Shown here piece by piece: positions 16,801-26,831 of a stretch of 64,000 nucleotides of DNA. The translations under genes and the position numbers were made by a program. Source of the DNA: Pseudomonas sp. FP453 (GTDB taxonomy: Bacteria; Pseudomonadota; Gammaproteobacteria; Pseudomonadales; Pseudomonadaceae); NCBI RefSeq assembly GCF_030687495.1, contig NZ_CP117435.1:496001-560000 (forward strand), written 5' to 3'. Below the pieces are notes generated by a model. That model ran no database searches. It had not been told where the DNA came from and saw only the letters and a list, made by a program, of their open reading frames with translations. The stretch's first letter is position 1. Every line of letters starts with the position of its first letter.

Positions 16801-16809
16801 GGACGTTGC

Positions 16810-17097
16810 ATGCGAGTAATCAGTGCGAAGCAAATCCGAAATGCCAAGGAAAAATGGCCATATTCAGCCACTGCATTGGATGAGTGGTATCGGAAGGTCA
16901 AAGTCATCAGCCCTGAAGATTTTGCGGCATTGAAGGCGGTTTTTCCTGCGGTGGACAAGGTGGGGTCATTGCATGTCTTCAACATTGGAGGCAACAAGCT
17001 ACGCCTGATTGCGCTTGTGCGCTTTCGAGTACAGCGTCTCTATATCCGGCATGTGCTGGATCACCGGGAATATGACAAGGGCAAATGGAAGGAGTAA
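16810..17097 (+). CDS. higB: HigB-family mRNA interferase toxin
   Basis: A 95-residue basic protein with the HigB-toxin features: VKVISPEDFAALKAVFPAVD, the core strand LRLIALVRF, and the C-terminal HREYDKGKW block that carries catalytic-type residues. Members cleave translated mRNA at the ribosome and are held inactive by HigA. Toxin-first order with the antitoxin four bases downstream is typical of higBA. The frame is complete, so the toxin is probably functional. Confidence 0.9.
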   Translation: MRVISAKQIRNAKEKWPYSATALDEWYRKVKVISPEDFAALKAVFPAVDKVGSLHVFNIGGNKLRLIALVRFRVQRLYIRHVLDHREYDKGKWKE

Positions 17098-17101
17098 TGC
17101 A

Positions 17102-17503
17102 GTGACAGCATTGATCGAGCAAGTAACTGAGCATTGGCAATTCGTGGCGCCTTTGCTGCGCAAGCCTAAAACCGAGGCTGACTACGATGTTCTGGTGGCA
17201 GCGCTGGATGAATTGTTGGACATCGTTGGCGAGGACGAAGCTCATCCGCTGATGGGGTTGGTCGATATCATCGGTGATTGGGTTGAGGCCTATGACTTGG
17301 AGCATTGGCCAATGCCCGAGGCGAGCGGTGTCGACGTATTGCGTTCAATGATGCAGGAGCATGGTTTGACGCAAAGCGACTTGCCTGGAGTCGGTGCCCA
17401 ATCGGTTGTCTCGGAAATCCTGAGTGGGAAACGCCAGCTCAACGTTCGGCAGATTCGTTGGCTGGCGGAGTTCTTCAAGGTGCCCGTGGACATGTTCATC
17501 TGA
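17102..17503 (+). CDS. higA: HigA-family antitoxin with HTH domain
   Basis: About 133 residues, with a helix-turn-helix domain in the C-terminal half (LRSMMQEHGLTQSDL, then VVSEILSGKRQLNVRQIRWL). The N-terminal acidic helical part would wrap HigB. The start is taken as GTG 17102, with AAGGAG seven bases upstream and only four bases after the higB stop. A longer frame from 17009 overlaps higB and is not needed. It probably binds the palindromes at 16742-16800. Confidence 0.9.
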   Translation: MTALIEQVTEHWQFVAPLLRKPKTEADYDVLVAALDELLDIVGEDEAHPLMGLVDIIGDWVEAYDLEHWPMPEASGVDVLRSMMQEHGLTQSDLPGVGAQSVVSEILSGKRQLNVRQIRWLAEFFKVPVDMFI

Positions 17504-17533
17504 CGGCGATCAAGACGCTGGATGAGGGTTTTC

Positions 17534-19045
<1,512 letters not shown>

Positions 19046-22000
19046 TTAGTCGAGTTTGCTCGGCGGTGGTTCGGTGACGCCGCCGTCGTTGGCGGGCTTG
19101 GCCGGGCTGTCGACTTCCACCAGTTTGTATTCCTGGCCGTGGAGGTTCTTGAGGTAGACCTCCATCTGGCGGAACGAGATGTTGATGTGGTGGTTCTTGA
19201 ACTCGCGGTTGATAAAGCGGTTCACCTCGTCGATCACCGGGTTGCGGTCACCGAGGTCGCGCACGTGCATGCGCAGTTCGTGGTCGAGGGTGCTTTCGCC
19301 GAAGTTGAGGAAGTACACGTGAGGTTCGGGTTCTTTGAGGACGCGCGGGTTTTCCCTGGCGGCCTTGAGTAACAGTTCCTTCACCAGGTCCAGATCAGAG
19401 CCGTAGTCCACCCCCAGTTTCAGGGTGACGCGGGTGATGGTGTCGGTCAGCGACCAGTTGATCAGTTGCCCGGTAATGAACGTCTTGTTCGGGACGATGA
19501 TGTCCTTGCGGTCAAAGTCGGTGATCGTCGTCGCGCGGATGCGGATCTTGCTCACCGTGCCCGACAGGTTGCCGATGGTGATGGTGTCGCCGATCCGCAC
19601 CGGGCGTTCGAACAGGATCATGATGCCGGAGATAAAGTTGGCGAAGATCTCCTGCATGCCGAAACCCAACCCCACCGACAGCGCCGCCACCAGCCATTGC
19701 AACTTGTCCCAGCTCACGCCGAGGGTGGACAGCGTCGACACAAAGCCGACGCCGGCAATCACGTAGGACAGCAGCGTGGTCGTCGCATACGCGCTGCCCT
19801 GGGCCAGGTCCAGCTTGGACAGCACCAACACTTCCAGCAGACCAGGCAGGTTGCGCGCCAGGGCGAAGGTGATGCCGATGATGATCAGGGCACCGAGCAG
19901 GTCGCCGATGCTGATCGGCACCATGCTGATATTGGCGCCCGTGCCGCTGGTGTATTCGTACAACGTGATGTTATCCAGATACGAAAACACCGAGATCAGG
20001 TCCGACCACACCCAGTACAGCGCCGCGATAAAGCCGCCGAGCAAGGCCAGGCGGATCAGGCGCATGGACTGTTCGTTGACCTGTTCGATGTCCAGGGTCG
20101 GCTCTTCGATTACCGCTTCGCCGTCGCCGGCTTCCTTGGCCGCCTGGCGTTTGGCCAGGGCGCGCGCATAGGCCAGTCGCCGTGCGGCAACGCCCAGGCC
20201 GCGCACGAAGGTGGCTTCGATCACCAGCCAGAACATCAGCAGGTACAGGGTGTTGATCAAGCGGTCGCTGAGCTTGAGCGCGGTGTAGTAATAGCCAAAA
20301 CACACGGCGATAAACAGCGCGATGGGCAGGGCGGTAAACAGCACGCCGACGGCTTTGCGGAACAGCGAGGCCTTTTCGTGGGCCGGGCTGTGCAGCAACA
20401 GGCGGCCCAGCAGCCAGGCCATCAGCGCGTAGCACAGCAGCACCACGCCGATGCCCAGCACGTCGTCGGCCAGCGCCGCTGGTTGGTGCTCGGCGATGGC
20501 CACCACGGCGACCAGCGCCAGCACCACCAGGCCGAGCTTGCGCACCCAGCCTTGGAGAAACTCGACCTGGGGCTTTTCCCAGCGGAAGTGCAGTTCGGCC
20601 ACGCCACCCGGCGCAAGGATGCGGTAGGCGGTGTAGAACACCATCCACGCCTGGGCGATCTGCAACAGCGCCGCGCCGAGGTTGGCGTTTTGCCCACGGG
20701 CGTCAATCTGTAGCGCATAGCCGCACAGCGCCAGGCCCAGGGACACCGGCATCGCCAGCAGGATATTGATCAGGATGGCCTGGGGCGTGTGCCACTGGCT
20801 GTCGCGCTTGAAGTGACCGATGTCCTGATGGACCTTGTTCAGGCGCTGATAGAGGTTTTTACGCCGCCACAGCAGCGCACCGATCAACAACAACAGCGGC
20901 AGGAACAGCAGCGGGCGCTGGGTCAGGCCGTCATAAAGCTCGCTGACGCTGGACGCCCAGGGCAGGGTAGTGACCTGCTTGCTCAGGTGCGCCGGCACGG
21001 TTTCCAGCCACTCGGTGTCCAGCGGCTTGTTGCTGGGAATCCAGAACATCTGCTCGTCGAGCGTCGCGCGCAGCGTGGTGGCGGTGCTCAGCAATTGTTT
21101 CTGGTTGAGTTGCAGGGTGATCGATTCATTCAGCAGCGCGCTCAGCTCACGGCTCAGGCGCTCCAGCAGGTCGCTGCGGGTAATCGCCAGTTCCAGCAAG
21201 GTACGGCGCAGTTGTGGGGTGACATCTTCCGGCGCCTGGTTGGCCAGCAGGTTATCCACATAGGTGCTCGGTGAGCTAATCAGCTCCCGTTGCTGGTTGA
21301 CCTCGAACTGGTACAGGCGAATGTTGGCGATGTCGTCCGCCAGGTCGCGGTCCACGGTGAGGCGGGGCAGGGCCTGTTTCTGTTTATAGAGGATCTTCGA
21401 CAGCAGCAGGCTGCCCTTGAGCACGTTGATCTGCTCATCCAGGGCGGCGTCGCTCTGGGTCACGGTGTCCAGTTGCTGCTTGGTTTGCAGGTTCTTCTGG
21501 GTCAGGTCGTTGAGGCGGTCGGTGCTTTTGAGCAGGTAGTCGGACAGTTTCAGGTTGGCCGCACTTTCGGTGGCGAGCAGGCTGCTGCCGCCGGCCTTTT
21601 GCGCTTCGATGGACTGTTGCGTCACCGTTTGTTGCGATTGCGCCAGGCGTTTCTGGTTGATCAGGGTTTGCAGGTCCTGGATCTCTTGTTCCAGGCGCGC
21701 GGTTTTTTCCACCACCAGGTCGTGCTGGCTGTTGCCCAGGTCTTGCAACTGGCTGTTGCCGGCCAGTTCCTGGCGGCGCAGGGGGATCAGCGCGTTGAGG
21801 GCGGCAAGCTCGGCGTTCAGTTGGTTGCGCTGGTCGCTGCTGAGGGTTTTACCGTTGTCTTTGCCGGCCTTGAGGATCGAATTGATCTGCAGGATGCGCG
21901 TCTGGCTGCTGCTGATTTCGGTCTGGGCGCGCTCGGGGCGGGTCTGGGCGGCGATGGTCAGGCTGTTGGCGTCGGCCAGGTCTTTTTGCAGGTCGCCTTG

Positions 22001-22384
22001 CTGGGTGGTGCGCTGCACCAGCAATTGCTCCAGCTGCGGCACCGGCAGGCTCGCATAGCGTTGCGCCACCGGGACGATTTTGGTGGCCTTGAGCCGGGTC
22101 AGCTCGCGCTGGTTCTCGACGGTCTGGCGCGGCGCGTCTTCCAGCTGGCGCTTGAGGTCCGCCAGGCGCTGCTCGTAATCCTGCTTGTTGCCCAGGTAGG
22201 TGAGGGTTTGTTGCAGGACGTTCTGCAACGCCTTCATGTCGGCGTCGGGCAGCTTGCGGTCGGGCAGCTTGTCCAGGGATTGCTGGATAGCGTCGGCGCT
22301 GGGCGGGTCGGCCGCGTGGACGGTGCCGACACAAAGGGTCAGGCCCAGCAGGGCAGTGGCGAGGAACGTGCGCAGGATTGGCAT
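19046..22384 (-). CDS. mscK: MscK/KefA-type mechanosensitive channel
   Basis: 1112 residues. A signal peptide (MPILRTFLATALLGLTLCVG, cleavage near VHA-AD) leads a long periplasmic coiled-coil region rich in Gln and Leu to about residue 470. A group of about eleven membrane helices follows (about 485-870). The MscS pore and beta domains are last, with GVSWDKLQWLVAALSVGLGF, EIFANFISGIMILFERPVRI and the DIIVPNKTFITGQLINWS motif. Such large channels open under membrane tension and are modulated by K+. The neighbouring antiporter gene is transcribed toward it, so an osmotic-response pairing is plausible. Confidence 0.9.
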   Translation of the reverse strand: MPILRTFLATALLGLTLCVGTVHAADPPSADAIQQSLDKLPDRKLPDADMKALQNVLQQTLTYLGNKQDYEQRLADLKRQLEDAPRQTVENQRELTRLKATKIVPVAQRYASLPVPQLEQLLVQRTTQQGDLQKDLADANSLTIAAQTRPERAQTEISSSQTRILQINSILKAGKDNGKTLSSDQRNQLNAELAALNALIPLRRQELAGNSQLQDLGNSQHDLVVEKTARLEQEIQDLQTLINQKRLAQSQQTVTQQSIEAQKAGGSSLLATESAANLKLSDYLLKSTDRLNDLTQKNLQTKQQLDTVTQSDAALDEQINVLKGSLLLSKILYKQKQALPRLTVDRDLADDIANIRLYQFEVNQQRELISSPSTYVDNLLANQAPEDVTPQLRRTLLELAITRSDLLERLSRELSALLNESITLQLNQKQLLSTATTLRATLDEQMFWIPSNKPLDTEWLETVPAHLSKQVTTLPWASSVSELYDGLTQRPLLFLPLLLLIGALLWRRKNLYQRLNKVHQDIGHFKRDSQWHTPQAILINILLAMPVSLGLALCGYALQIDARGQNANLGAALLQIAQAWMVFYTAYRILAPGGVAELHFRWEKPQVEFLQGWVRKLGLVVLALVAVVAIAEHQPAALADDVLGIGVVLLCYALMAWLLGRLLLHSPAHEKASLFRKAVGVLFTALPIALFIAVCFGYYYTALKLSDRLINTLYLLMFWLVIEATFVRGLGVAARRLAYARALAKRQAAKEAGDGEAVIEEPTLDIEQVNEQSMRLIRLALLGGFIAALYWVWSDLISVFSYLDNITLYEYTSGTGANISMVPISIGDLLGALIIIGITFALARNLPGLLEVLVLSKLDLAQGSAYATTTLLSYVIAGVGFVSTLSTLGVSWDKLQWLVAALSVGLGFGMQEIFANFISGIMILFERPVRIGDTITIGNLSGTVSKIRIRATTITDFDRKDIIVPNKTFITGQLINWSLTDTITRVTLKLGVDYGSDLDLVKELLLKAARENPRVLKEPEPHVYFLNFGESTLDHELRMHVRDLGDRNPVIDEVNRFINREFKNHHINISFRQMEVYLKNLHGQEYKLVEVDSPAKPANDGGVTEPPPSKLD

Positions 22385-22433
22385 AGAGACCGGTCGTGCA
22401 AGGTGAAGAATCGGGGCGTTGTCGCCCCGCAGT

Positions 22434-24176
22434 TTAGAGGAAGAGTCCGGGGCCCGGGCGACTTCCTTCGGGGAATCTGACGCCCACTTTGCCGATCTTG
22501 TTCCCGTCCATGACCGCGACGGTCCAGATGGTGTTGTTCCATTCCACCTGGTCGCCGACGATGGGCGCGCCGCCGACTTTCTGGGTGATGAAGCTGCTCA
22601 GTGGCATGTCCGGGTCGATGCCTTCCAGCTTCAGGCCGTACAGGGCGGAGACCGCGCCCAGCTGGGCGTCGCCTTCGAGGACGAAGTCGCCGAAGAAGCG
22701 CAGGTCGAGGCCGCGTTGCGGCGCCTGGCTGAACAGTTTGCCCAGGGCTGGCAGGTTGTGTTCGTGGCCGATCACACAGAGCAGGTCGCCGACTTCCAGC
22801 ACCGTACTACCCGACGGATGGAGCAGTTGCTGGCCACGGAACAGCGCAGCGATCCGTGTGCCTTCGGGCATTTTCAGCTCGCGCAGGGCGGCGCCGATGC
22901 ACCATTTTTCGGCGCCGAGGCGGTAGACGAACAGCTCCCATTCACTGGTGACGTGCACTTCCAGGGCGGCGCGGGAGATCGGCGCCGGGTCTGGCGGGAC
23001 GGTGACCTTGAGCAGCTTGGCCACCCACGGCAGGCTGGTGCCTTGCACCAGCAGCGAGACCAGCACGATAAAGAACGCCAGGTTGAAGTACAGCTGCGCA
23101 TGGGGCAGCCCGGCCATCAGCGGGAACACCGCGAGAATGATCGGGACGGCGCCGCGCAAGCCCACCCAGGCGATAAAGCCTTTTTCGCGGCCATGGAACG
23201 CCTTGAAGGGCAGCAGGCCGACGATCACAGACAGCGGCCGCGCAAACAGGATCATCCACAGCGCCAGGCCCAGGGCCGGCAGGGCAATCGGCAGCAAGTC
23301 ATGGGGCATGACCAACAAGCCCAGCACGAGGAACATGCCGATCTGCGCCAGCCAGGCCATACCGTCGAGCATATGCAAAATGCCATGACGGCTGCGCACC
23401 GGGCGGTTGCCGATCACCAGGCCACACAGGTACACGGCGAGGAAGCCGCTGCCGTGCAGGGCGTTGGTCACGGCGAAGACGAACAGGCCGCCGGCGATCA
23501 CCAGGATCGGGTACAGGCCGGTGGCCAGGTTGATGCGGTTGACCATTTGCAGCATCAGCCAGCCGCCGCCCAGGCCGACCACGCCGCCGATGCCGAACTC
23601 GCGCACCAAGTGGGTCAACAGGCTCCAGTGCAAGCCGGTCTGGCCGCTGGCGAGCATGTCGATTAGCGTCACGGTGAGGAACACCGCCATCGGGTCGTTG
23701 CTGCCGGATTCGATTTCCAGGGTGGCGGTCACCCGCTCGTTGAGGCCCTTGCCGCCCAGCAGCGAGAACACCGCCGCGGCGTCCGTGGAGCCGACGATGG
23801 CGCCAATCAGCAAACCCTGGATGATATTCAGGTCAAACAGCCACGCCGCCGCCATGCCGGTGAGGCCGGTGGTAATCAACACCCCCACCGTGGCCAGCGA
23901 CAACGCCGGCCAGAGTGCCACGCGGAAACTCGCCACCCGCGTGCGCAGGCCGCCGTCGAGCAGGATCACTGCAAGGGCAAGGTTGCCCACCAGGTAGGCG
24001 GTCGGGTAGTTGTCAAAGATGATGCCGCCGCCATCGACGCCGGCGACCATGCCCACGGCCAGGATGATCACCAGGATCGGGATACCGAGGCGGGACGAAA
24101 GAGAACTCACCAGAATGCTCGCACTCACCAGCAACGCGCCGATCAAGAACAGGCTGTTGATGGTCGTCGCATTCAA
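22434..24176 (-). CDS. nhaP2: K+/H+ antiporter, CPA1 family with cytosolic RCK_C and CorC/HlyC domains
   Basis: About 580 residues. Roughly a dozen membrane helices occupy residues 1-390, with the CPA signature LLDGGLRTR and [11 protein letters not shown] TrkA-C/RCK_C domain follows ([20 protein letters not shown]), then a CorC/HlyC-type domain to the end. It is the CvrA/NhaP2 architecture, exporting K+ (or Na+) for H+. The start is taken as TTG 24176 (then AATGCGACG), because homologues start [16 protein letters not shown] and GGAG lies eight bases upstream at 24185-24188. The frame also runs to an earlier start at 24221. Confidence 0.85.
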   Translation of the reverse strand: MNATTINSLFLIGALLVSASILVSSLSSRLGIPILVIILAVGMVAGVDGGGIIFDNYPTAYLVGNLALAVILLDGGLRTRVASFRVALWPALSLATVGVLITTGLTGMAAAWLFDLNIIQGLLIGAIVGSTDAAAVFSLLGGKGLNERVTATLEIESGSNDPMAVFLTVTLIDMLASGQTGLHWSLLTHLVREFGIGGVVGLGGGWLMLQMVNRINLATGLYPILVIAGGLFVFAVTNALHGSGFLAVYLCGLVIGNRPVRSRHGILHMLDGMAWLAQIGMFLVLGLLVMPHDLLPIALPALGLALWMILFARPLSVIVGLLPFKAFHGREKGFIAWVGLRGAVPIILAVFPLMAGLPHAQLYFNLAFFIVLVSLLVQGTSLPWVAKLLKVTVPPDPAPISRAALEVHVTSEWELFVYRLGAEKWCIGAALRELKMPEGTRIAALFRGQQLLHPSGSTVLEVGDLLCVIGHEHNLPALGKLFSQAPQRGLDLRFFGDFVLEGDAQLGAVSALYGLKLEGIDPDMPLSSFITQKVGGAPIVGDQVEWNNTIWTVAVMDGNKIGKVGVRFPEGSRPGPGLFL

Positions 24177-24313
24177 AGGCAGTACTCCATGGGCAAACAA
24201 GACGGGGCGCAAACTGACCATGCAGTCTGCGTGCCAGCGATTCTAACCTGTTGAATTGCTGCGCTGTCAAAAGCTTTGAAGGCATGCGTCGATCTAATGT
24301 GGCAGTGATCCCT

Positions 24314-24400
24314 GTGGGAGCTGGCTTGCCTGCGATAGCGGTCTGCCAGTTAAGGAGATGCAAGCTGGCCCACAGCTATCGCAGGCAAGCCAGCTCCCAC
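24314..24400. repeat. REPIN (AT-variant REP pair)
   Basis: Inverted REP halves at 24314-24336 and 24378-24400 in the gap between the antiporter and the chemoreceptor gene. It is downstream of the chemoreceptor and may stabilise its mRNA. Confidence 0.9.
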
Positions 24401-24418
24401 AGGGGATCGGCGTCGGTT

Positions 24419-26044
24419 TCAGAGGCGGAAACGGCTGACCATCCCGTTCAAATCCACCGCCAATCGCGACAACTCATTACTCGCCGCACTCGTCTGGCTG
24501 GCACCCGTCGCCGATTGCACCGACAGATCGCGGATGTTCACCAGGTTACGGTCCACTTCCCGCGCCACTTGCGCCTGTTCTTCCGCCGCGCTGGCGATCA
24601 CCAGGTTGCGCTCGTTGATCTCGACAATCGCCGTGTTGATCGTATCCAGCGACAGTCCCGCGCCTTTGGCGATGTTCAGCGTCGATTCCGCACGTTCGGT
24701 GCTGTTGCGCATCGAATCCACGGCGTGTTCGGTGCCGGCCTGGATGCTGCCGATCATCCGCTCGATCTCGCTGGTGGACTGTTGGGTGCGATGGGCCAGT
24801 GCGCGCACTTCGTCGGCGACCACGGCAAAACCACGCCCGGCCTCACCGGCGCGGGCGGCTTCGATGGCGGCGTTGAGGGCCAGCAGGTTGGTCTGGTCGG
24901 CCAGGCCGCGAATCACGTCCAGCACCTTGCCGATATCCCGCGACTCATTGGCCAGGTCGCCAATCAGCGTGGCGGTGGCTTGCACATCGCCGCTCATGCG
25001 TTCGATGGCGCTGACGGTCTCTTGCACCAGATCACGGCCGTCGCCGGCGGAAGTGGTGGCGTTGCGCGAGGCTTCGGACGTGCTCACCGCATTGCGTGCG
25101 ACTTCTTCCACAGCGCTGGTCATCTCGTTGACGGCGGTGGCGGCTTGTTCGATCTCGTTGTTTTGCTGGGTCAGGCCACGGGCGCTTTCGTCGGTGACGG
25201 CGTTCAGCTCTTCGGCGGCCGAGGCCAGCTGGGTGGCGGAACCGGCGATGCGTTGCAGGGTGTCGCGCAGTTTGTCCTGCATCTTGGCCATGGCGGCCAG
25301 CAGGCGCCCGGCTTCGTCGTTGCCGTCGACCTTGATCGGGCGCGTGAGGTTGCCTTCGGCGACTTCTTCGGCGGCTTCCAGGGCTTGGGAAATTGGCAGG
25401 GTGATGCTGCGGGTCAACAGCCAGGCGAACAGCACGGTCAATGCGGTTGCGAGGATCAGCAGGCCGACGACCAGCTTGAAGGCCAGGTCGTATTGATCCT
25501 TGGCTTCCTGGTTGGTGACCAGGGCCATGTTGTTGTTGATATCCAGCAAGCGCGCGAGCACGGCGTTGACCTGCTCGGAGTTGCTCAGCAACTCGGTGTT
25601 GATCAGCGAGCGCAGGGCGTCGACCTGATTGGCCTGGGACAGGCTTTTCATACGTGTTTCGATCTGGCGGTACTGGCCGAGCAGGCTGACGTATTCGTCG
25701 TAGGCGGCGCGCTCTTCGCGGCTGTCGATGAGTTTTTCGTAGATGGCCTGGGCGGCGCGGATCTGCTGGTCGCGCAGTTCGAAGGTGTCCAGGGTCTTTT
25801 GCTGCACATCCGGCTCGCGGTTGGTCAGCAGGCGGTACGACAGCACGCGCAGGCGCAGGGTCAGTTGGGTGAACTCGTCGAGGGCGCGAATGCTCGGCAC
25901 GCTGGACAGGGTGATGTCTTCGGCGGCGCCGCGGATCTTGCTCATCTGGTTCAGGGCGAACACACCGAGAAACAGCATGAGCGCGCCGATAAACGCGAAG
26001 CCCAAAAAGGCACGCGGCGCGATATTCATATTACGAAGGGACAT
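24419..26044 (-). CDS. methyl-accepting chemotaxis protein
   Basis: 541 residues. An N-terminal membrane helix ([20 protein letters not shown]) is followed by a periplasmic four-helix-bundle sensor of about 155 residues and a second helix ([20 protein letters not shown]). A HAMP domain is next, then a long cytoplasmic coiled coil with the conserved hairpin tip [20 protein letters not shown]. It signals to CheA/CheW; the ligand is not evident. No C-terminal methyltransferase-docking pentapeptide is present. It is monocistronic, with a possible flagellar-sigma promoter upstream. Confidence 0.93.
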   Translation of the reverse strand: MSLRNMNIAPRAFLGFAFIGALMLFLGVFALNQMSKIRGAAEDITLSSVPSIRALDEFTQLTLRLRVLSYRLLTNREPDVQQKTLDTFELRDQQIRAAQAIYEKLIDSREERAAYDEYVSLLGQYRQIETRMKSLSQANQVDALRSLINTELLSNSEQVNAVLARLLDINNNMALVTNQEAKDQYDLAFKLVVGLLILATALTVLFAWLLTRSITLPISQALEAAEEVAEGNLTRPIKVDGNDEAGRLLAAMAKMQDKLRDTLQRIAGSATQLASAAEELNAVTDESARGLTQQNNEIEQAATAVNEMTSAVEEVARNAVSTSEASRNATTSAGDGRDLVQETVSAIERMSGDVQATATLIGDLANESRDIGKVLDVIRGLADQTNLLALNAAIEAARAGEAGRGFAVVADEVRALAHRTQQSTSEIERMIGSIQAGTEHAVDSMRNSTERAESTLNIAKGAGLSLDTINTAIVEINERNLVIASAAEEQAQVAREVDRNLVNIRDLSVQSATGASQTSAASNELSRLAVDLNGMVSRFRL

Positions 26045-26100
26045 GCTGGAATCCTGGGGAGAAGCGCAATCCGTGCGGCCATGAGAGGGGGGATGCTTCT

Positions 26101-26127
26101 CTATCGGTCGTACGACTAAAGTCTAAA
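26101..26127 (-). promoter_or_regulatory. possible FliA (sigma-28) promoter of the chemoreceptor gene
   Basis: On the minus strand ACCGATAG (26101-26108) resembles the flagellar -10 element GCCGATAA, with a weak -35 match around 26120-26127. The spacing fits, but the -35 agreement is only about half, so this is tentative. Confidence 0.3.
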
Positions 26128-26310
26128 GGGGCCTGTGCGTTTTTGTCGCATCCGATGAGCTTCAGGAACCAGATCGGCGAATTGCAGTCACTAAGGCTCG
26201 AAAGTGCGGCCCGGCCCTGAAAAATCGGGCTGCGCGCCGGGGATAACCCTGGCATCCGAGGTGAATTTTCTTTATCGTCACCGCCCTTTGAAAAAGCCCG
26301 AGAAATCAAA

Positions 26311-26541
26311 ATGTTAGAAGCATCCCTCAGCCAACTGGAACAATTGGTCAGCGACCTGGTACAGCAGAACCAGGATCTGCTGGGCAGCAACGAATCCCTC
26401 AAGGCCGAACTGGCCCGCGCCAAGGATGAGAACGACAGCCTGCAATTGAACCTGATGGAACAGGAAGAAAAGAACGGCGCTACCGCTGCGCGCATTCAAG
26501 CACTGGTTGAGCGCGTGAGCGCAGGTCCTGTCGGCGCATGA
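26311..26541 (+). CDS. small coiled-coil protein paired with ZapA-like gene
   Basis: A 76-residue, almost wholly helical coiled-coil protein (LEQLVSDLVQQNQDLLGSNE, then KAELARAKDENDSLQLNLME), similar in size and character to the TIGR02449/ZapB-like partners encoded before zapA in pseudomonads. It probably binds cell-division factors with the next gene product. Its stop overlaps the next start (ATGAATG), so the two are translated together. Confidence 0.75.
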   Translation: MLEASLSQLEQLVSDLVQQNQDLLGSNESLKAELARAKDENDSLQLNLMEQEEKNGATAARIQALVERVSAGPVGA

Positions 26542-26831
26542 ATGAAGGGATAAAGGTCGTTTCGATTCTCGGAGAGGATTACTCGATCAAGGCGCCGGCC
26601 GGGGAAGACAAGACCCTGATGCACGCCGTGACCATGCTCAAAGCCTCCCTGGCCACCACCAAGAAGAAGTATCCGACGCTGATCGGCGACAAATTACTGG
26701 TGCTGGCGGCGCTGAACCTGTGCGCCGAGCAGATCGAAATGCAGCAGGCGCACCAGGAGGAACTCGACCGTTACCAAGAGCAAGTCAGCGCCACGGTCGA
26801 TGTGATTGCCAAGGCGATCGGGCAGCCTTAG
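26538..26831 (+). CDS. ZapA-like cell division protein
   Basis: A 97-residue protein of the ZapA type: an N-terminal beta part (VVSILGEDYSIKAPAGED) followed by a long helix (IGDKLLVLAALNLCAEQIEM). ZapA bundles FtsZ filaments at the septum. This copy differs from the usual pseudomonad ZapA, and the locus lacks the 6S RNA and 5-formyl-THF cyclo-ligase genes that normally follow zapA, so it may be a second, specialised copy. Its stop codon overlaps the convergent acyl-CoA dehydrogenase stop. Confidence 0.75.
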   Translation: MNEGIKVVSILGEDYSIKAPAGEDKTLMHAVTMLKASLATTKKKYPTLIGDKLLVLAALNLCAEQIEMQQAHQEELDRYQEQVSATVDVIAKAIGQP

